Assembly (NCBI GenBank): GCA_903875225.1 | Contig: CAIQVJ010000118.1 | Location: 62,001-126,000 of the forward strand | Reading direction: 5' to 3' | DNA: 64,000 nt | DNA from: an uncultured Pseudomonadota bacterium | GTDB taxonomy: Bacteria > Myxococcota_A > UBA796 > SXON01 | In this document: piece after piece, positions 8,381-16,755 of the stretch | Layout: every line of letters begins with the position of its first letter | Numbering within the stretch: the first letter of the stretch is position 1 | The notes under the pieces: generated by a model | Databases searched by the model: none | Seen by the model: only the letters and a program-made list of their open reading frames with translations | What the model was told of the DNA's origin: nothing | Translations under genes and position numbers: made by a program

Positions 8381-9687
8381 GCGTCGCTCCTGGTGCGGCG
8401 TCGGGCACCTATCAGCGCGAGCAGGACCGCGGCAACGCTGCCCGAGGCACCTGCCGGACCGCTCGCGCACCCGCAGCCGGCCTTCTCGTCGCCTGCCAGC
8501 AGGTGCGCCTTTCCCGGTGGGCGTTCCGGGTCTCCCGCGGTGTCGTCGGGGACCGCGGAGTCATCGGTGGCCGAGGTGTCGTCGCCCCCGGTGTCCGGGG
8601 CCTGGAAGGTGGTCTCCTCGGCCACCATCGGCCAGAAGTCCGGGTCGTCGCCTTCGTAGCCCACGGCCCAGAAGCCCACGCCCTGCAGCCCGTTCTCCCG
8701 GGCGAAGGCGATGCGCTCCCGCACCGAGTCGTCGTCCGGGTACCAGACCTGCGTGCCGCCGGGCAGGTAGTACGGCGAGTGCGTGGTGGGCTCGTAGTGC
8801 GCGCCGACAGAGGCCGCTTCGTCGACCGCTGCGTACATCTCGACCGACCAGCCCGTGCCCGACGCGTTCCCGGGGACGTTGTGGTCGGCAGGCCACTCCT
8901 GGCCGTACAACGGCAAGCCGAGCACGATCTTGTCGACCGGGGCGCCGTAGCTCTGGTAGTCGGCGATCGACCACTCGAGCGAGTACGTGCTCCAGTCCCC
9001 GCCGCCGTAGAGCGGGTCGTTGGGGCCGGGATCCCCGCCGGTCCAGTAGTAGCCGTACCCCATGATGAAGAGCCCGTCGCTGTTCGCGGCGAGCTCGCTG
9101 TAGTCGTAGGCGCCGAGCCAGTCCACGGCCGGGGTCGCGATGTACACCTCGCCGACCTGCGCGTGCAGCTCGCGGATGAAGTCCACGAAATCGCCCGACA
9201 GGCTGTCATCCATGGCCTCGACGTCCACGTTCACGCCGTCGGCGCCGTAGTCGTCGACGAGCTTCGCGAGCGCCGTGATGGCGGTCGCCCGCTTGCTCGG
9301 GCTTCCGAGCACGCTCGACTGCGTGCTGCCGTCGAACGAGGTGACGCACACGTCGACCTTCACGCCGTGCGCATGCGCGATGGGCACCACGCTGCCGGCG
9401 ACGTCCGTCCAGTTGCTCGTGGAGGAGAGCGTGCCGTCGCTCTTGAGCTCCACGTCGAAGATCGCGACGTGGGTGAGCTGATCCCAGTGGAGCTGGGTCG
9501 GGTCGTCGCCCCAGTAGGCGTGGTAGGCGTACACGGTCATGTCGGGCGTGGGCTCCGACGGGGGCGGCACGTCGCCGGACGGCGGCGCAGGCACCACGTG
9601 CGGCTCGTTCGCGTGGGCGAGCAGGGCGTCGGCGTGCGGCGTGGGCACGTGCGGGGCCGCGAGAGCATGCGACAGGAAGAGCAGCAT
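8377..9687 (-). CDS. GH18-family glycosidase with MYXO-CTERM-like tail
   Basis: A 436-residue secreted protein with a short signal peptide (MLLFLSHALA). Residues about 50-350 form a GH18 TIM barrel. The catalytic signature DxxDxDxE appears as DGVNVDVEAMD, and the late motifs MGYGYYW, LGLPLYGQEW and GVGFWAVGYEGDD match chitinase / spore-cortex-type GH18 enzymes. Likely substrates are beta-1,4-GlcNAc polymers or peptidoglycan-like glycans. A Thr/Asp-rich linker leads to AGCGCASGPAG, a hydrophobic stretch and RRRTR. This is a MYXO-CTERM-like sorting tail that would anchor the enzyme at the surface. It is translationally coupled to the aldolase downstream and divergent from the GH114 gene. Confidence 0.85.
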   Translation of the reverse strand: MLLFLSHALAAPHVPTPHADALLAHANEPHVVPAPPSGDVPPPSEPTPDMTVYAYHAYWGDDPTQLHWDQLTHVAIFDVELKSDGTLSSTSNWTDVAGSVVPIAHAHGVKVDVCVTSFDGSTQSSVLGSPSKRATAITALAKLVDDYGADGVNVDVEAMDDSLSGDFVDFIRELHAQVGEVYIATPAVDWLGAYDYSELAANSDGLFIMGYGYYWTGGDPGPNDPLYGGGDWSTYSLEWSIADYQSYGAPVDKIVLGLPLYGQEWPADHNVPGNASGTGWSVEMYAAVDEAASVGAHYEPTTHSPYYLPGGTQVWYPDDDSVRERIAFARENGLQGVGFWAVGYEGDDPDFWPMVAEETTFQAPDTGGDDTSATDDSAVPDDTAGDPERPPGKAHLLAGDEKAGCGCASGPAGASGSVAAVLLALIGARRRTRSDA

Positions 9688-9759
9688 CGCGGGCTCTTAG
9701 CGCGGTCGGCCCGCAGGATGGTTCCCATTCGGCGGAGGCGTACCGGGATCGTTCTGCGA

Positions 9760-9765
9760 TACGGT
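9760..9765 (+). promoter_or_regulatory. -10 box (TACGGT) for the GH114-lpxD pair
   Basis: TACGGT is followed by six bases and the ATG at 9772, the same leaderless-type spacing seen at several other starts in the window. Confidence 0.4.
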
Positions 9766-9771
9766 GTGGCC

Positions 9772-10605
9772 ATGGTGATCATCGCGCTGCTCGGTTGTGC
9801 ACCCACCTGCGCGGAGGACGAGACGCGCGTGGACGGCGAGTGCGTCCCCTACGTCGCCGGCGATCCGGTCCCGAGCGACGCCTGGCAGCCGGCGCCGGGC
9901 ACCAGCTGGCAGGTGCAGTACACCGGAACGCTCGACACCACGCTGGACGTCGAGATGTTCGACCTCGATCTCTTCGACACCACCGATGCCGACTGGGCCG
10001 CGCTCTCGGCCACCACGCGGATCTGCTACTTCTCCGCCGGGTCCTACGAGGAGTGGCGTCCGGACGCCGCGAACTTCCCGAAGGCGGCGCTCGGCAGCGC
10101 GCTCGATGGGTGGCCGGGCGAGTGGTGGCTCGACATCACCAACAGCGACGTGCGCGCGATCATGCAGGCCCGACTCGACTACGCGGTTGCCCGGGGCTGC
10201 GACGGTGTCGACCCTGACAATGTGAACGGCTACCAGAACCCCACCGGCCTCGGACTCACCTCCGCCATGCAGCTCGACTACAACCGCTTCATCGCCGACG
10301 AGGCCCATGCCCGCGGGCTCTCGGTGGGCTTGAAGAACGACGTCGACCAGCTCGGGGATCTGGAGCCGTGGTTCGACTGGGCGCTGAACGAGGAGTGCGC
10401 CACGTACGACGAGTGCGACGGCTACGACGTTTTCACGGTCGCGGCGCAGAAGGCGGTGTTCCACGTGGAATACGTGGAGGCGTGGTCGGACGCGCAGGCA
10501 GAGGCCGATGCGATCTGCGGGGTCGGGCCGGGGCTCGACACGCTGGTCAAGACCCTCGAGCTCGGCGCCGAGCGCCTGGCATGTCCTACAGGAGGCAACC
10601 CATGA
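9772..10605 (+). CDS. GH114-type glycosidase lipoprotein (endo-alpha-1,4-galactosaminidase family)
   Basis: A 277-residue lipoprotein: MVIIALLGC has a minimal but perfect lipobox (LLGC). The rest is a GH114-type TIM barrel with the family's typical blocks: [68 protein letters not shown] and KAVFHVEY. The acidic residues in GVDPDN and the EEC block are the expected catalytic area. GH114 enzymes cut alpha-1,4-galactosamine polymers found in biofilm exopolysaccharides. Its TGA overlaps the lpxD ATG (ATGA) and its last codons hold the lpxD ribosome binding site. It is divergent from the GH18 gene, so two surface polysaccharide hydrolases share one intergenic region of 84 bases. Confidence 0.8.
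   Translation: MVIIALLGCAPTCAEDETRVDGECVPYVAGDPVPSDAWQPAPGTSWQVQYTGTLDTTLDVEMFDLDLFDTTDADWAALSATTRICYFSAGSYEEWRPDAANFPKAALGSALDGWPGEWWLDITNSDVRAIMQARLDYAVARGCDGVDPDNVNGYQNPTGLGLTSAMQLDYNRFIADEAHARGLSVGLKNDVDQLGDLEPWFDWALNEECATYDECDGYDVFTVAAQKAVFHVEYVEAWSDAQAEADAICGVGPGLDTLVKTLELGAERLACPTGGNP
10590..10595 (+). promoter_or_regulatory. Ribosome binding site for lpxD
   Basis: A perfect AGGAGG six bases before the ATG at 10602, inside the end of the GH114 gene. It fixes the lpxD start at the ATGA overlap. Confidence 0.8.
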
Positions 10606-11501
10606 GACAGGTCTCGACGAGCGCATCTGCCCTCTCCGCGCTCACGGGCGGCGTGCTGACCGGCGAGTTCCGGCGCGTGCACGGGGTGGAGGCTGTGGAG
10701 CACGCAGGCCCCGAGGACCTCGCCTGCTACGAAAAAGGGGAGCCGGGGCGGGCGGGCGTGCTGCTCGCCAAGGCCGCGATCGAGGGCCGGACCGTGATTG
10801 TCGTGCCCGATCCGCTCGCTGCGTTGTGCATGGTCCTCGACCACTTCCTGCCCGAGCCCGGCTTCGTCACCGCGGTGCACCCCACCGCAAAGATCGACCC
10901 CACCGCGATCCTCGACCCCGGCGTGGTCATCGGCGCCGACTGCGAGGTCGGCCCGGGCACGCACCTGTTCCCCAACGTCGTGCTCTACGCGCGGACCCGG
11001 ATCGGCGCGCACTGCCGCATCCACGCGGGCTCGGTCATCGGTGCGGACGGGTTCCGGTACCATGCGACGCCCACCGGTCCGCTCAAGGTCCCGCAGGTGG
11101 GCGGCGTCGTGGTCGGGGACGACGTGGAGATCGGGGCGAACTGCACGATCGATCGGGGATTCTTGACGAACACCACGCTGGGAGCGGGCTGCAAGCTCGA
11201 CAACATGGTGCACGTGGGGCACAACTGCACGCTTGGAAGCTACGTGATCATCGCTGCCCAGACCGGCGTGTCCGGCAGCTCACGGATCGGGGACGGCGTG
11301 CTCATCGGCGGGCAGGTCGGGATCGCCGACCACACCGTGATCGGCCCCGGCGCGCGGATCGGCGCCCAATCCGGGCTGCACGGGACGATCCCGGCGGGGG
11401 AGACGTGGCTTGGAACCCCCGCTCTCCCGATCTCCGTGATGCGGCGCGTGTACGCGATCACCAGGGACCTGCCCGCGATGTGGGCCGGGTGGAAGCGGTA
11501 G
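10602..11501 (+). CDS. lpxD: UDP-3-O-acylglucosamine N-acyltransferase LpxD
   Basis: A 299-residue lipid A enzyme that adds the N-linked 3-hydroxyacyl chain from acyl-ACP to UDP-3-O-acyl-glucosamine on the cytoplasmic face. Residues about 1-95 form the N-terminal uridine-binding domain ([13 protein letters not shown]...[19 protein letters not shown]). Residues 95-270 are hexapeptide repeats of a left-handed beta helix ([25 protein letters not shown] and so on). The catalytic His lies in [13 protein letters not shown]. The C-terminal helix is shorter than in the 341-residue E. coli enzyme. No lpxA, lpxB or fabZ is nearby. Coupling to a GH114 lipoprotein gene is unusual; this may be a second copy or part of an envelope-remodelling operon. 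Confidence 0.9.
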   Translation: MRQVSTSASALSALTGGVLTGEFRRVHGVEAVEHAGPEDLACYEKGEPGRAGVLLAKAAIEGRTVIVVPDPLAALCMVLDHFLPEPGFVTAVHPTAKIDPTAILDPGVVIGADCEVGPGTHLFPNVVLYARTRIGAHCRIHAGSVIGADGFRYHATPTGPLKVPQVGGVVVGDDVEIGANCTIDRGFLTNTTLGAGCKLDNMVHVGHNCTLGSYVIIAAQTGVSGSSRIGDGVLIGGQVGIADHTVIGPGARIGAQSGLHGTIPAGETWLGTPALPISVMRRVYAITRDLPAMWAGWKR

Positions 11502-11570
11502 GGGCGGGAGACCTCGTCGCGCCGAGTCGGGGGGATGGCCGATCCGGCGTCCGATCCGGCGCCCGGCCCG

Positions 11571-11969
11571 CTACCGCGCCCGCATCCGGTTGTTCTTCGG
11601 GTTGTGCTCGACTTCGGCGAGCCCGAGGACCTCGAGCACGGGCGGGACGTACACCCCGAATCTTCCGCGCAGGCCCTTCTTCGTGCCATACCAGCCCCCG
11701 ACCGGGTTCGACGCGGCGCGGCCCCAGGCCTCCACGGTGCCCGGGGCCGCATCCTTCTGCTCGTCTGCCCCGCCCAGGGGCATCCAATCCCCGTGGGCCT
11801 TGAGCATGGCGTGCAGGTCCTCGATGCAGCGCAGCTGGTAGCGCAGCTCGGTCTTCCCTACGCGACAAACGAGGGCGTCCAGCTCCGGAGCGCGAAACAT
11901 CTCGAAAGAGGATGTTCCCGGCGGGGTGTTCAGGATCCAGGGGTCCTCGCGCGTTCCAATGCCTGACAT
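11571..11969 (-). CDS. Small conserved cytoplasmic protein, unknown function
   Basis: A 132-residue soluble protein without signal peptide or membrane segment. The opening (GIGTREDPWILNTPPGTSSFEMFRA) and the middle (TELRYQLRCIEDLHAML ... GDWMPLGGADEQK) look like those of a widespread uncharacterised family. The C-terminal third (NPVGGWYGTKKGLRGRFGVYVPPVLEVLGLAEVEHN) is basic. The ATG at 11969 has a TGGAG-like site upstream. It lies alone between lpxD (converging) and the SRPBCC gene (same strand). No function can be assigned. Confidence 0.65.
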   Translation of the reverse strand: MSGIGTREDPWILNTPPGTSSFEMFRAPELDALVCRVGKTELRYQLRCIEDLHAMLKAHGDWMPLGGADEQKDAAPGTVEAWGRAASNPVGGWYGTKKGLRGRFGVYVPPVLEVLGLAEVEHNPKNNRMRAR

Positions 11970-12035
11970 GGCACTCCAGAGTGTCAGCCTGCTTAACGCC
12001 GATCGTCCAGGACTGTGCGCATCGATCCTCGAGCG

Positions 12036-12491
12036 TCAGCGGTCGAGCGTCGCCTTCAAATTATTGAGGTACGTCGATATCAGTCGTTCATTCTCCCGCG
12101 CCAGCAGGCTCTCGGCCGTGCCCCGCAGGAACCCCGGGAGCGGGAGGTCGAGCGCGAACGTCGTCTCGAGCGTGAACCGCGTGCCGGTCGGCTGCGCGTC
12201 GATCACCCACCGCCCGGTGACCTGGGTGTTCCCGAAGCCGCGCACCCCGTCCCAGCGCACGGAGCGTGTAGCCGGATCGAAGGTGTACACCGCGGCGTAG
12301 ACCACCTGGAAGCTCACGGGCCCGGCGCCGAGCTTCTTCATCCGCCACACGTAGGCCCCGTTCTCGAACGTGAGCGACTCCATCTCCGGGAAGTGCGCGA
12401 CGGACTTCGGCACGTCTGCGAGCAGCGCGTACACGGAATCCGCGGGGGCCAGGGTGTTCACGCTGCGTGAGATCTGACTCTTGAGCTCCAT
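12036..12491 (-). CDS. SRPBCC-family (polyketide cyclase-like) protein
   Basis: A 151-residue cytoplasmic SRPBCC/START-fold protein. It opens with a beta strand and helix typical of the family (SQISRSVNTLAPADSVYALLADVPKSVAHFPEMESL), then the antiparallel sheet (VVYAAVYTFDPATRSVRWDG, TGRWVIDAQPTGTRFTLETTFALDLPLP) and the long C-terminal helix (GTAESLLARENERLISTYLNNLKATLDR). Such proteins bind hydrophobic ligands. The start lies six bases after the stop of the transglutaminase-like gene, so the two form an operon. The role is unknown; handling a lipid or aromatic ligand is inference. Confidence 0.75.
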   Translation of the reverse strand: MELKSQISRSVNTLAPADSVYALLADVPKSVAHFPEMESLTFENGAYVWRMKKLGAGPVSFQVVYAAVYTFDPATRSVRWDGVRGFGNTQVTGRWVIDAQPTGTRFTLETTFALDLPLPGFLRGTAESLLARENERLISTYLNNLKATLDR

Positions 12492-12497
12492 GTCCGC

Positions 12498-13985
12498 CTA
12501 CCTCGCTTCGTTGACGACGAGGCTCACCTTGCCGATCAGACCCATGATCTCGATCTGCTTGTCGAGATCGCCGTTCACGATCTTCAGGTGGGTCGCGTCG
12601 GCCGGGAACTGGCCGAATGTGGGGTCTACGGGCACCCAGCCCGCGGCCCCGTCCGCGCCGACCGGGCCGATGCGGACCTCGGGCCATGCGTGGTAGTAGA
12701 ACGCGTCACCGATCGACGGGGCATAGACGAGCCCGGCAGTGATGCGCGCCGGAATGCCGACAGCCCGGGCGAGGCTCACGTAGAGGGCCGTGTGCTCGTT
12801 GCAGTCGCCCTGTGCGGTGTGCAGCACCTCGAGGCCGTTCGGGATGCCGATGGTGGGCACCTTCTGCACGTAGTGGTGCACCCAGTCGTTGATCTTCCGC
12901 GCGGCGTCGGTTCGATCGGTGGAGCCGTCGAGCACGGCGACGGCGCGGGCGATCATCTCGGGGTCGGTCGAGGGGATCGACATCGCCGGCTCGGTGTCGG
13001 CCTCCTCGATGGCGCCCTGGGCTGCGACGGGGAGGTGCGGCAGCTCGGCCAGGAGCGGGACCGAGATCGTGATCGTCTTCCCGTCCACCGTCTGCAGCGG
13101 CGGATCGTTCACGAATCGCGATGCGTCGACACCGCCGGGTGTGATCGTGACGATGTGCGAATTCTCGGCACCCGCAACGGGGGCGACGGGGATGTTGGTC
13201 AACGCGATGAGGTCGGGCGGCGTGCCGTTCGAGAGCGCCATGGCGTCCTCCCGCGTCATGCGCTCGGCGCGCAGGCCGAGCGATCCCTCCTCTCTCAACA
13301 CCTCTCCGTTCGGGTCGACCAACTGCCTGGTCTCAACGCCGTTGAAGCTCGACTTCAACCACCAGGCGGTCTCCCCCGTGGGCAGCATCTCGGGCGACTC
13401 GACCAGCACCGTCGCAGTCGCATTCGCGCGTGTCAACGGGTCGAAGTACGGGACCGTGAACGTGAGGCCCGGCCGCAGCACCTTGCCGCGCACCTGCGAC
13501 GGCAGCGTCATCGACAGCACGGGCGGCTCGGTGAGCGGGATGTCGATGACCTCGGGCGCGCTGCCGCCCTGGTCCACCGTGACGTGCAGGTTGTGGGCCT
13601 GGACCTCACCTCGCGCGTACACGGGCAGCGGCGAGGTGAGCATGAAGTCGAAGGTCTTGAGGGCGCCGTCCGGCCCGGTGACAGCCGTGCCTGCGGCCAC
13701 GACCCGCTGCACGTTGCCCATCGCCTGGATCGAGAACGTGGACTGCTGCTGGAACACGCGACCGCCCTCTGCAGTCGGGGCCTCCCGGCTCACAGCGTAG
13801 CCAACGTGCTGGTCGGACATGAAGATGCCCATCCAGCGCTCCTCTGCGGGGCCTGACGAGAGTGCCACGGGGTCCAGCGGCGCGAGCACCTCGTCGGGCA
13901 CGGCCACGGCCGAGATCGCGACCGCCAGGAAGGCGACCACCGAGAGCCCCTCGAGCGCGGTGAGCAGGTTCGGGACAGCCGCCAT
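12498..13985 (-). CDS. Membrane-anchored transglutaminase-like protein
   Basis: A 495-residue protein with an N-terminal membrane anchor (residues about 7-30, LLTALEGLSVVAFLAVAISAVAV) and a large extracytoplasmic part. Residues about 370-470 carry a transglutaminase-like core with the catalytic triad visible: Cys in HTAQGDCNEHTAL, His in FYYHAWPEV and Asp in WVPVDPTFGQFPAD. In bacteria such domains usually act as proteases or peptide-modifying enzymes. The preceding 340 residues are beta-rich and unassigned. I chose the ATG at 13985: a TACATT box lies six bases before it, and longer starts would add a basic tail in front of the anchor. It precedes the SRPBCC gene in an operon and is divergent from phaR. 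Confidence 0.8.
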   Translation of the reverse strand: MAAVPNLLTALEGLSVVAFLAVAISAVAVPDEVLAPLDPVALSSGPAEERWMGIFMSDQHVGYAVSREAPTAEGGRVFQQQSTFSIQAMGNVQRVVAAGTAVTGPDGALKTFDFMLTSPLPVYARGEVQAHNLHVTVDQGGSAPEVIDIPLTEPPVLSMTLPSQVRGKVLRPGLTFTVPYFDPLTRANATATVLVESPEMLPTGETAWWLKSSFNGVETRQLVDPNGEVLREEGSLGLRAERMTREDAMALSNGTPPDLIALTNIPVAPVAGAENSHIVTITPGGVDASRFVNDPPLQTVDGKTITISVPLLAELPHLPVAAQGAIEEADTEPAMSIPSTDPEMIARAVAVLDGSTDRTDAARKINDWVHHYVQKVPTIGIPNGLEVLHTAQGDCNEHTALYVSLARAVGIPARITAGLVYAPSIGDAFYYHAWPEVRIGPVGADGAAGWVPVDPTFGQFPADATHLKIVNGDLDKQIEIMGLIGKVSLVVNEAR

Positions 13986-13991
13986 CGAGAC

Positions 13992-13997
13992 AATGTA
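13992..13997 (-). promoter_or_regulatory. -10 box (TACATT) for the transglutaminase-like gene
   Basis: TACATT followed by six bases and the ATG at 13985. The 101-base region shared with phaR also has a 9-base direct repeat (GATCTGCGG at 14001-14009 and 14037-14045) of unknown meaning. Confidence 0.4.
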
Positions 13998-14086
13998 GCA
14001 GATCTGCGGCGGGGCCTTTCGCCACATCGGGTGGCGGATCTGCGGGGCGGGGTTTTGCTGCATATAGACGCCGAGCGAGGATCCCG

Positions 14087-14605
14087 ATGCCCCGAATCGT
14101 CCGAAAGTACGGCAACCGCCGCCTCTACGACACGCAGGACTCCTGCTACATCAACCTCGGCGAGCTCGCTGCGTTGATCAAGGCCGGGGAGGAGGTGCTC
14201 GTCGAGGACGCCACGACGAAGGCGGATCTCACCCGGGAGCTCTACTTCCAGGTGCTGTTCGAGCACGAGGGCGCGATGGATTTCCTGCCGCTGGGCATGC
14301 TGCGTCGCATCATCCGGGCGACCGGCGAGGATCCCGGCCAGAAGGTCCTCCGCCAGCAGTTGGGGCAGGCTTTCCACCTGCTCTCGGACCAGATGGATCG
14401 GCTGGAGCAGACGTTCGGGGCGTTCGCACCCAAACCTCCGGCGCCGCCACGCAAGGCGAAGGCGGAGCCGCCGCCCGAGGAGGCCGAGGAGGCGCCGAAG
14501 GCTGCGAAGCCTGCCGCAGACCGCGCCGCCTCGCCCGCCGAGCCAAAGGACGACCTGGCCGCGCTACGTGAGCGGCTGGCGGCCCTCGAGGGACGCTTGA
14601 GGTGA
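14087..14605 (+). CDS. phaR: Polyhydroxyalkanoate synthesis regulator PhaR
   Basis: A 172-residue DNA-binding regulator of polyhydroxyalkanoate storage. Residues 3-62 are the highly conserved PHB accumulation regulatory domain (VRKYGNRRLYDTQDSCYINL, then EEVLVEDATTKADLTRELYFQVLFE). Family members repress phasin and PHA genes and bind PHA granules. The C-terminal third is a low-complexity Ala/Pro/Glu/Lys tail ending in a short coiled-coil-like helix (DLAALRERLAALEGRL). No PHA synthase or phasin gene is in the window, so it acts on distant targets. It has a GAGGAT site before the ATG and is divergent from the transglutaminase-like gene. Confidence 0.9.
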   Translation: MPRIVRKYGNRRLYDTQDSCYINLGELAALIKAGEEVLVEDATTKADLTRELYFQVLFEHEGAMDFLPLGMLRRIIRATGEDPGQKVLRQQLGQAFHLLSDQMDRLEQTFGAFAPKPPAPPRKAKAEPPPEEAEEAPKAAKPAADRAASPAEPKDDLAALRERLAALEGRLR

Positions 14606-14623
14606 TCGGATCCGGCGCACGCA

Positions 14624-14642
14624 GCCCGGCTGCACGCCGGGC
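14624..14642. terminator. Hairpin between convergent phaR and FKBP genes
   Basis: A perfect 7-bp stem (GCCCGGC / GCCGGGC) with a TGCAC loop lies between two converging stops. There is no T tract on either side, so its role as a bidirectional terminator is inferred from position. Confidence 0.4.
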
Positions 14643-14650
14643 CCCGATGC

Positions 14651-14977
14651 CTACCGCACGCCGAGGAGCTCGACCTCGAAGATGAGCGTGGCCTTCGGGG
14701 GGATCACGCCCGGGTAGCCACGGTCGCCATACCCGAGGTCGGACGGGATCGTGAGCTTGCGCTTGCCGCCGATCTTCATGCCGGCGACGCCCTGGTCCCA
14801 GCCCTGGATCACCATGCCGGCGCCGAGCTTGAAGTCGAACGGCTCGTCGCGATCCCGCGAGGAGTCGAACTTCTTGCCGCTCTCGAGCGTGCCCACGTAG
14901 TGGACGCTCACGGTCTTGCCCTTGACGGCTTCGGTTCCGGTACCAACGAGGAGGTCTTCGATCTGCAGGGTGCTCAT
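14651..14977 (-). CDS. FKBP-type peptidyl-prolyl cis-trans isomerase
   Basis: A 108-residue single-domain FKBP. Typical blocks are present: [30 protein letters not shown], then [29 protein letters not shown] and [15 protein letters not shown]. Conserved active-site aromatics (Tyr in VHYVG, Phe in FDFKLG, Trp in GWDQG, Tyr in LGYGDRG) are all there. No signal peptide is seen, so it is cytoplasmic; it catalyses proline isomerisation during protein folding. It converges on phaR and lies downstream of the MopE-motif lipoprotein gene on the same strand, 14 bases after its stop, which allows read-through. Confidence 0.93.
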   Translation of the reverse strand: MSTLQIEDLLVGTGTEAVKGKTVSVHYVGTLESGKKFDSSRDRDEPFDFKLGAGMVIQGWDQGVAGMKIGGKRKLTIPSDLGYGDRGYPGVIPPKATLIFEVELLGVR

Positions 14978-14991
14978 CCGGGCCGCCTAAC

Positions 14992-16659
14992 CTACCTGCA
15001 GGCCTGTGTGACCGTGTAGCTCGAGTCGTCCGAGCAGCTGAACCAGTCGATGCTGCAGCTGGTCACCCACGTGCCGTTCGAGCCGCACGCAGGCGTGGAC
15101 CCGCTGAAGCCGGCGCTGCTGGAGCAACCGGGCCACCCACCGCAGGAGTAGACCTGGCTGTAGTACTTCTGCTGCGAGCCATCGCAGTTGTAGTCGTAGC
15201 TGCCGTCGCCGCGCTGGCTCGTGGAGTAGGCCGAGGCCGACGGGTTGGCGGCGGCGTTGTAGTCGTAGCAGTCGCTGTTGTAGGAGCTGGTGTAGCTCCC
15301 CGACGGCGCGCACAGGCATCGGCCGGAGACGCTGGAGCTGCCGTACAGGTCCGCGTCGTAGTCGTAGTAGTACATGGCGCAGCCCGAGGCGTTCTGCTCG
15401 TCGATGCTGCCGTCGCAGTTGTCGTCGTAGCCGTTGCACGTCTCGGTCGCCGCCGGGTTGATGGAGCCATTGCCGTCGTTGCAGTCGCCGCTGTTCTCGG
15501 TGTAGCCGTCGAAATCGTCGTCGTAGGCGTTGGTGCCCTCGTCCACGATGCCGTCGCAGTCGTTGTCGAGGCCGTCCTCGAGCTCGGGGGCGCCGGGGTA
15601 GCTCACGGCCGAGGTGTCGTTGCAGTCGCCGTCGATCTCGGTGAGGCCGTCGCCGTCGTCGTCGTAGCAGTTCGTCGTCTCGTCGATGATGCCGTCGCAG
15701 TCGTTGTCGGCGTTGTCGCAGGCCTCGGGGGCGCCGGTGTAGGTTGCGGTGTTGGCGTCGTTGCAGTCGCCGTCCAGCTCGCTCTGGCCGTCGCCGTCGT
15801 CGTCATAGCCCACCGTGCCGTCGTCCACGATGCCGTTGCAGTCGTCGTCGCGGCCGTTGTAGTACTCGGTCGCGGTGGGGTTCACGGAGGCGTCGCCGTC
15901 GTTGCAGTCGCCCTGACTCTCGGTGAATCCGTCGCCGTCGTTGTCGATCTCCGAGCCGGCGATCACCGTGAAGTAGTAGTCGGCCGAGGTGGTGAGCAGC
16001 GAGGTGTCCGTCACGCTGAACGTGAGCTGGTGATCGCCGGGCGAGAGCTCGTGGTCGCACTCGGCCACCCCGATGGCGTCCGGGGTCGGCTCGCAGAACA
16101 CCCCGTCCACGTCGCTCTCGAACGAGACGCTGAGCATGTCGGGCGAGTCCTGCATGTCGCCGACCTGGACCGCGAAGGTGAAGTTGGAGCCCTCGGCGCC
16201 GCTCTCCCCCGATCCGGGGTGGACGATGTTGATGGTGGGCGCGTCCGGGACGTCGATGACGGTGATCCCGATCGTGTACTCCTCGCGCTCGCCCTGCTCG
16301 TCGGTCGCGGAGAGCGTGATCGCGTGATTCCCGACGCTCAGCGATCCGGTCGCGAACGTGGCCTGTCCGGAGCTCTCGGCGGGATCGGTGTCGGTGAGGA
16401 GGCCGTCGATGTCGCTGCTCCAGGCCACGAGCAGGGCGGGGCCCGCCGTCTGGTCGTCGGACACCTGACCGACGAAGTCCACGAGGTCCCCCTCGTTCAC
16501 CTCGGTGCCGTCCGGCGGGGACTGGATGCTCACCGAAGGGGGTGCGTTGTACACGCCGACCTTCTGCTCGCTGCACGCTGCCAGCGCGCTGAGCGAGGTG
16601 CCGAGGGCCAGGAGCAGCAACGTGCGAGCCGGCGTTCGGGGGGAGAAGTTCGGGGCCAT
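14992..16659 (-). CDS. Lipoprotein with Ig-like domains and MopE-type metal-binding motifs
   Basis: A 555-residue lipoprotein with the signal MAPNFSPRTPARTLLLLALGTSLSALAAC. Residues about 38-145 and 146-245 look like two Ig-like/PKD-like beta domains (SIQSPPDGTEVNEGDLVDF; INIVHPGSGESGAEGSNFTF). From about 250 onward there are five MopE-type motifs of the form GDCND...NPxATExxNGxDDDCNGxxDD, then a degenerate sixth rich in Tyr, Asp and Ser. A Cys-rich C-terminal region (WPGCSSSAGFSGSTPACG...SCSIDWFSCSDD) follows. MopE binds copper through kynurenine and histidines; the role of the Asp-rich repeats in myxobacteria is not established, but calcium binding is plausible. Surface location is inference. 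Confidence 0.8.
   Translation of the reverse strand: MAPNFSPRTPARTLLLLALGTSLSALAACSEQKVGVYNAPPSVSIQSPPDGTEVNEGDLVDFVGQVSDDQTAGPALLVAWSSDIDGLLTDTDPAESSGQATFATGSLSVGNHAITLSATDEQGEREEYTIGITVIDVPDAPTINIVHPGSGESGAEGSNFTFAVQVGDMQDSPDMLSVSFESDVDGVFCEPTPDAIGVAECDHELSPGDHQLTFSVTDTSLLTTSADYYFTVIAGSEIDNDGDGFTESQGDCNDGDASVNPTATEYYNGRDDDCNGIVDDGTVGYDDDGDGQSELDGDCNDANTATYTGAPEACDNADNDCDGIIDETTNCYDDDGDGLTEIDGDCNDTSAVSYPGAPELEDGLDNDCDGIVDEGTNAYDDDFDGYTENSGDCNDGNGSINPAATETCNGYDDNCDGSIDEQNASGCAMYYYDYDADLYGSSSVSGRCLCAPSGSYTSSYNSDCYDYNAAANPSASAYSTSQRGDGSYDYNCDGSQQKYYSQVYSCGGWPGCSSSAGFSGSTPACGSNGTWVTSCSIDWFSCSDDSSYTVTQACR
15390..15950 (-). repeat. Tandem coding repeats of the MopE-type motif
   Basis: Five diverged copies of roughly 105-115 bases, each containing a variant of GTCGTTGCAGTCGCC and GCCGTCGCAGTCGTTGTC (as read on the + strand). 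They encode the Asp-rich motifs of the lipoprotein. The repetition is in coding sequence with synonymous drift, unlike a CRISPR array. Confidence 0.7.
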
Positions 16660-16755
16660 GTTCACCTCTGATCGGTGCAGTATACCTGAAAGACGTATGG
16701 GCACGGGCCGGATGATGGGAACGGGTGGGCCCGGGGGTGCGGGATACCGGGGCGC

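Noticed and set aside
15390-15950. Regular repeats that could be taken for a CRISPR array
   Set aside because: The repeats and the sequence between them are in frame and encode MopE-type motifs. Repeat copies diverge mostly at synonymous sites and there are no unique spacers of even length.
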